Shown one piece after another: positions 61,869 through 64,000 of a DNA stretch of 64,000 nt; position 1 is the stretch's first letter; every line of letters starts with the position of its first letter. The position numbers were made by a program, and so were the translations under genes. The notes under the pieces were generated by a model. It saw nothing but the letters and a program-made list of their open reading frames with translations. It was not told the DNA's origin and ran no database searches. The DNA is taken from NCBI RefSeq assembly GCF_021728535.1, contig NZ_JAKKDU010000008.1, positions 1 to 64,000 on the forward strand. The letters run 5' to 3'. Origin of the DNA: Wocania arenilitoris. Lineage in GTDB: Bacteria; Bacteroidota; Bacteroidia; Flavobacteriales; Flavobacteriaceae.

Positions 61869-62840
61869 ATGATAAATAATTCGTTACCATACAAAACTAA
61901 GCAATTCTTTTTTGTGCTGATTAAATTAAGCATAGTGGCTGGTGCATTTTTTTTTATTTATGAAAAACTAACAAACAACACTGATTTACAATTTTCTGCT
62001 TTTGTTGATTTTTTAGAAAAAAATGACATTTTTACACCAAAAAACATCGTTTTATTGCTTTTTTTAAGCTTTTTTAATTGGCTTTTTGAAATATTAAAAT
62101 GGAAACATTTAGTTTCTTATATAAAAAAAATAACCTTTAAAAATGCGCTTGAGCAAAGTTTAGGCGCCTTAACAGCTTCCTTATTTACACCAAATAGAAT
62201 TGGAGAATATGGCGCAAAAGCTATTTATTATTCCGCTAATTTTAGAAAACGTATCGTACTAATAAACCTATTAAGCAACCTATTACAAATGAGCGTTACC
62301 CTAATTTTAGGTATAGTTGGCTTTTGCTTTCTTGTAACAACGTATGATGTAAATTTAGATTATTACAGACTTGCAAGAATTTTGTCATTAGGTGTAATGG
62401 GAATACTTTTGGTTGGTTTTGGCATAAAAAAAAGCAAATTCACTATTAAAGGTTTTTCATTAGAAAAATTAAAATCATTTGTTTTAGAATTTCCTAGAAA
62501 AAAAATTGTTTTTGGGTTTTTATATTCATTAATTCGATATGCGTTTTTCTCATTTCAATTTTACTTTTTATTACAACTATTTGGTGTTAACATGACTTAT
62601 ATAAATACTATGATTATTATTACTTCTATGTATTTATTAGCTTCAATAATTCCTTCTATATTTATTTTCGATGTTGTAATAAAAGGTAGTATTGCACTGT
62701 ATTTATTTGATTTAGCTGGTGTTAACGAGTTTACTATTTTAAGCATTATTACACTTATGTGGTTATTTAATTTTGTGGTACCAAGTTTGTTTGGCAGTTT
62801 TTATGTACTCAATTTTAACTTACCCAAAAACGAAGATTAG
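61869..62840 (+). CDS. Flippase-like multi-pass membrane protein (LPG synthase TM-like)
   Basis: 323 residues with about eight helices, matching the UPF0104/lysylphosphatidylglycerol-synthase transmembrane family: WKHLVSYIKKITFKNALEQS, then LGALTASLFTPNRIGEYGAK. It lacks the LPG synthetase catalytic domain. Proteins of this type are thought to flip lipid-linked intermediates. The glycosyltransferase gene starts directly after its stop, so the two are probably one unit. Confidence 0.85.
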   Translation: MINNSLPYKTKQFFFVLIKLSIVAGAFFFIYEKLTNNTDLQFSAFVDFLEKNDIFTPKNIVLLLFLSFFNWLFEILKWKHLVSYIKKITFKNALEQSLGALTASLFTPNRIGEYGAKAIYYSANFRKRIVLINLLSNLLQMSVTLILGIVGFCFLVTTYDVNLDYYRLARILSLGVMGILLVGFGIKKSKFTIKGFSLEKLKSFVLEFPRKKIVFGFLYSLIRYAFFSFQFYFLLQLFGVNMTYINTMIIITSMYLLASIIPSIFIFDVVIKGSIALYLFDLAGVNEFTILSIITLMWLFNFVVPSLFGSFYVLNFNLPKNED

Positions 62841-62841
62841 T

Positions 62842-63966
62842 ATGGTTTTAATTAGCATATTTATAACTATAGCTTACCTGATTTTAATAGGAAGTTTTGT
62901 TTTTGGTTTTGATAAAGTTCCTGTTTTTAAATTGAAAAACATAGAAGCTAAAACCACTTTTTCTGTAATTATCCCTTTTAGAAATGAAGTTGAGAATTTA
63001 TCTAATCTAATGACATCGATTGCTTCACTAGAATATCCTAATCATCTATACGAAATTATTTTTGTTGATGATGAATCTGATGATGATTCAGTTGAGATTA
63101 TAAAAAAAGGGTTCATTCATTCTCCAATTAATATTTCGTTTATCAAAAATATTAGAACATCAAATTCACCAAAAAAAGACGCTATTACTACCGCTATAAA
63201 ACATGCTAAAAACAAATGGATTGTAACTACTGATGCCGATTGTAAACTACCCAAGTACTGGCTGGATAGTTTTGATGAGTTTATACAAACAAATCAAAGC
63301 AAATGTGTAATTGCTCCAGTAATTTTTGCTGATGAGAGAAGCTTTTTAAACCGCTTTCAAATACTTGATATGCTAAGCTTGCAAGGTGCAACCATTGGTG
63401 CATTTGGTATTAAAAACCCGTTTTTATGTAATGGTGCCAATTTTGGATATGAAAAAGAATTATTTGAGGCTGTTAACGGATTTGAAGGCAATACCAATAC
63501 TGCAAGCGGTGATGATATTTTTCTATTAGAAAAAGCTGTAAAAATGTATCCTAAAAATGTAAAATATTTAAAATGCGAACGAGCAACTGTAACAACTAAA
63601 TCACAACCCAACTGGAACGCTTTAAAAGAACAGCGCGTACGATGGGTAGCAAAAACGAGTACTTACAATAATACATTTGGAAAGCTAGTAGGATTAATTG
63701 TTTTGTTAATGAACGCTTTAATAATAGTCCTTTTAATATTATCTACTATAGATAAATTTAGCCCAAAAAGTTTTATTTATATTTTGATTATTAAGTTTAG
63801 TATTGATTTTTTATTGATACATAAATCTGCAGTATTTTTTAACAAAAAGCATGTTTTAAGAACTTATCTTTTTGCGTTTTTAATTTATCCTCTTTTTAGC
63901 GTTTATATTGCTTTTATTGCAGCCTTTAAAGGTTACAAATGGAAAGGACGGGAATTCAAAAAATAA
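62842..63966 (+). CDS. Family 2 glycosyltransferase, membrane-anchored
   Basis: 374 residues from the ATG at 62842; a longer frame begins inside the previous gene but has no role. A helix (about 1-24) precedes a GT-A domain with FSVIIPFRNEVENL, IIFVDDESDDDS, TTDADCKLP (DxD), GASGDDIFLLEKA-type acceptor region and the Q-x2-R-W-like QRVRW. Two or three C-terminal helices (about 285-365) follow. It transfers a sugar to a lipid or carbohydrate acceptor at the inner membrane. The acceptor is unknown. Nothing follows within the window. Confidence 0.9.
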   Translation: MVLISIFITIAYLILIGSFVFGFDKVPVFKLKNIEAKTTFSVIIPFRNEVENLSNLMTSIASLEYPNHLYEIIFVDDESDDDSVEIIKKGFIHSPINISFIKNIRTSNSPKKDAITTAIKHAKNKWIVTTDADCKLPKYWLDSFDEFIQTNQSKCVIAPVIFADERSFLNRFQILDMLSLQGATIGAFGIKNPFLCNGANFGYEKELFEAVNGFEGNTNTASGDDIFLLEKAVKMYPKNVKYLKCERATVTTKSQPNWNALKEQRVRWVAKTSTYNNTFGKLVGLIVLLMNALIIVLLILSTIDKFSPKSFIYILIIKFSIDFLLIHKSAVFFNKKHVLRTYLFAFLIYPLFSVYIAFIAAFKGYKWKGREFKK

Positions 63967-64000
63967 ATAGATTTGATAAATTTTTATTAGCTTTACATTC

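Noticed and set aside
1-64000. CRISPR arrays or cas genes
   Set aside because: The only regular repeat (50743-50806) is contiguous without spacers, and no cas-like protein is present.

Overview
The window is AT-rich chromosomal DNA from a member of the Bacteroidota, most likely a marine-type Flavobacteriaceae. The evidence is gene content and signals: SusC/SusD pairs, TlpA-DUF4369 lipoproteins, a type IX secretion sorting domain, BlaI/BlaR1 (M56) pairs, short A-rich leaders instead of strong Shine-Dalgarno sequences, and flavobacterial IS982-type transposase sequence. No phage, plasmid backbone or CRISPR array is visible.

Layout. 1-960 is an accessory edge: two tiny unknown genes, then the truncated 5' end of an IS982-family transposase. 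960-7515 holds a minus-strand operon (two DUF3526-type ABC permeases, ATPase, class V PLP enzyme, thioredoxin reductase) and a small TerB-like gene. 7522-33939 is the most interesting block: dsbD, an M16 peptidase, a MORN-repeat protein, two TlpA lipoproteins, a SusC/SusD pair with its FecR anti-sigma and ECF sigma genes, an S9 peptidase, secreted proteins of unknown function, a detached DsbD-alpha domain and a giant FG-GAP/vanadium-haloperoxidase/T9SS fusion. 34161-40889 is a complete histidine-utilisation operon (hutH-U-I-G) with a divergent LysR gene. 41178-41563 has a tRNA scar and an intact tRNA-Leu. 41665-48590 is mostly housekeeping or regulatory (M20 dipeptidase, EamA permease, BlaI/BlaR1, DUF4407, STAS). 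48591-49065 is a decayed GNAT gene. 49062-55827 is a 4-hydroxyproline catabolic operon with an AraC regulator. 55897-63966 has small envelope proteins, PhnA, DUF4230, a cyclase-family hydrolase, HemW, RuvC, a flippase-like membrane protein and a family 2 glycosyltransferase.

How the genes work together. In the 12-34 kb block, six transcription units carry the same short element (core TAGGGTA, mostly ACTAGGGTAAA) in the sense orientation 40-70 bp before their start codons. The units are the M16 peptidase, the MORN protein, fecR, the 319-aa lipoprotein, the TlpA/DsbD-alpha operon and the haloperoxidase fusion. The ECF sigma gene lies in the middle of the block. I infer a sigma/anti-sigma controlled regulon combining outer-membrane import, periplasmic thiol-redox proteins, peptidases and a secreted oxidative enzyme. 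The substrate is unknown; a peptide, possibly a modified one, would fit the peptidases.

Smaller points of note: an in-frame palindromic repeat inside hemW, whose start codon is also missing; a 23-bp inverted duplication joining a TlpA relic to its neighbour; a large double palindrome before blaI; and a tRNA-Met 3' half that looks like an integration scar. All calls rest on reading the sequence and on family knowledge; no searches were run.
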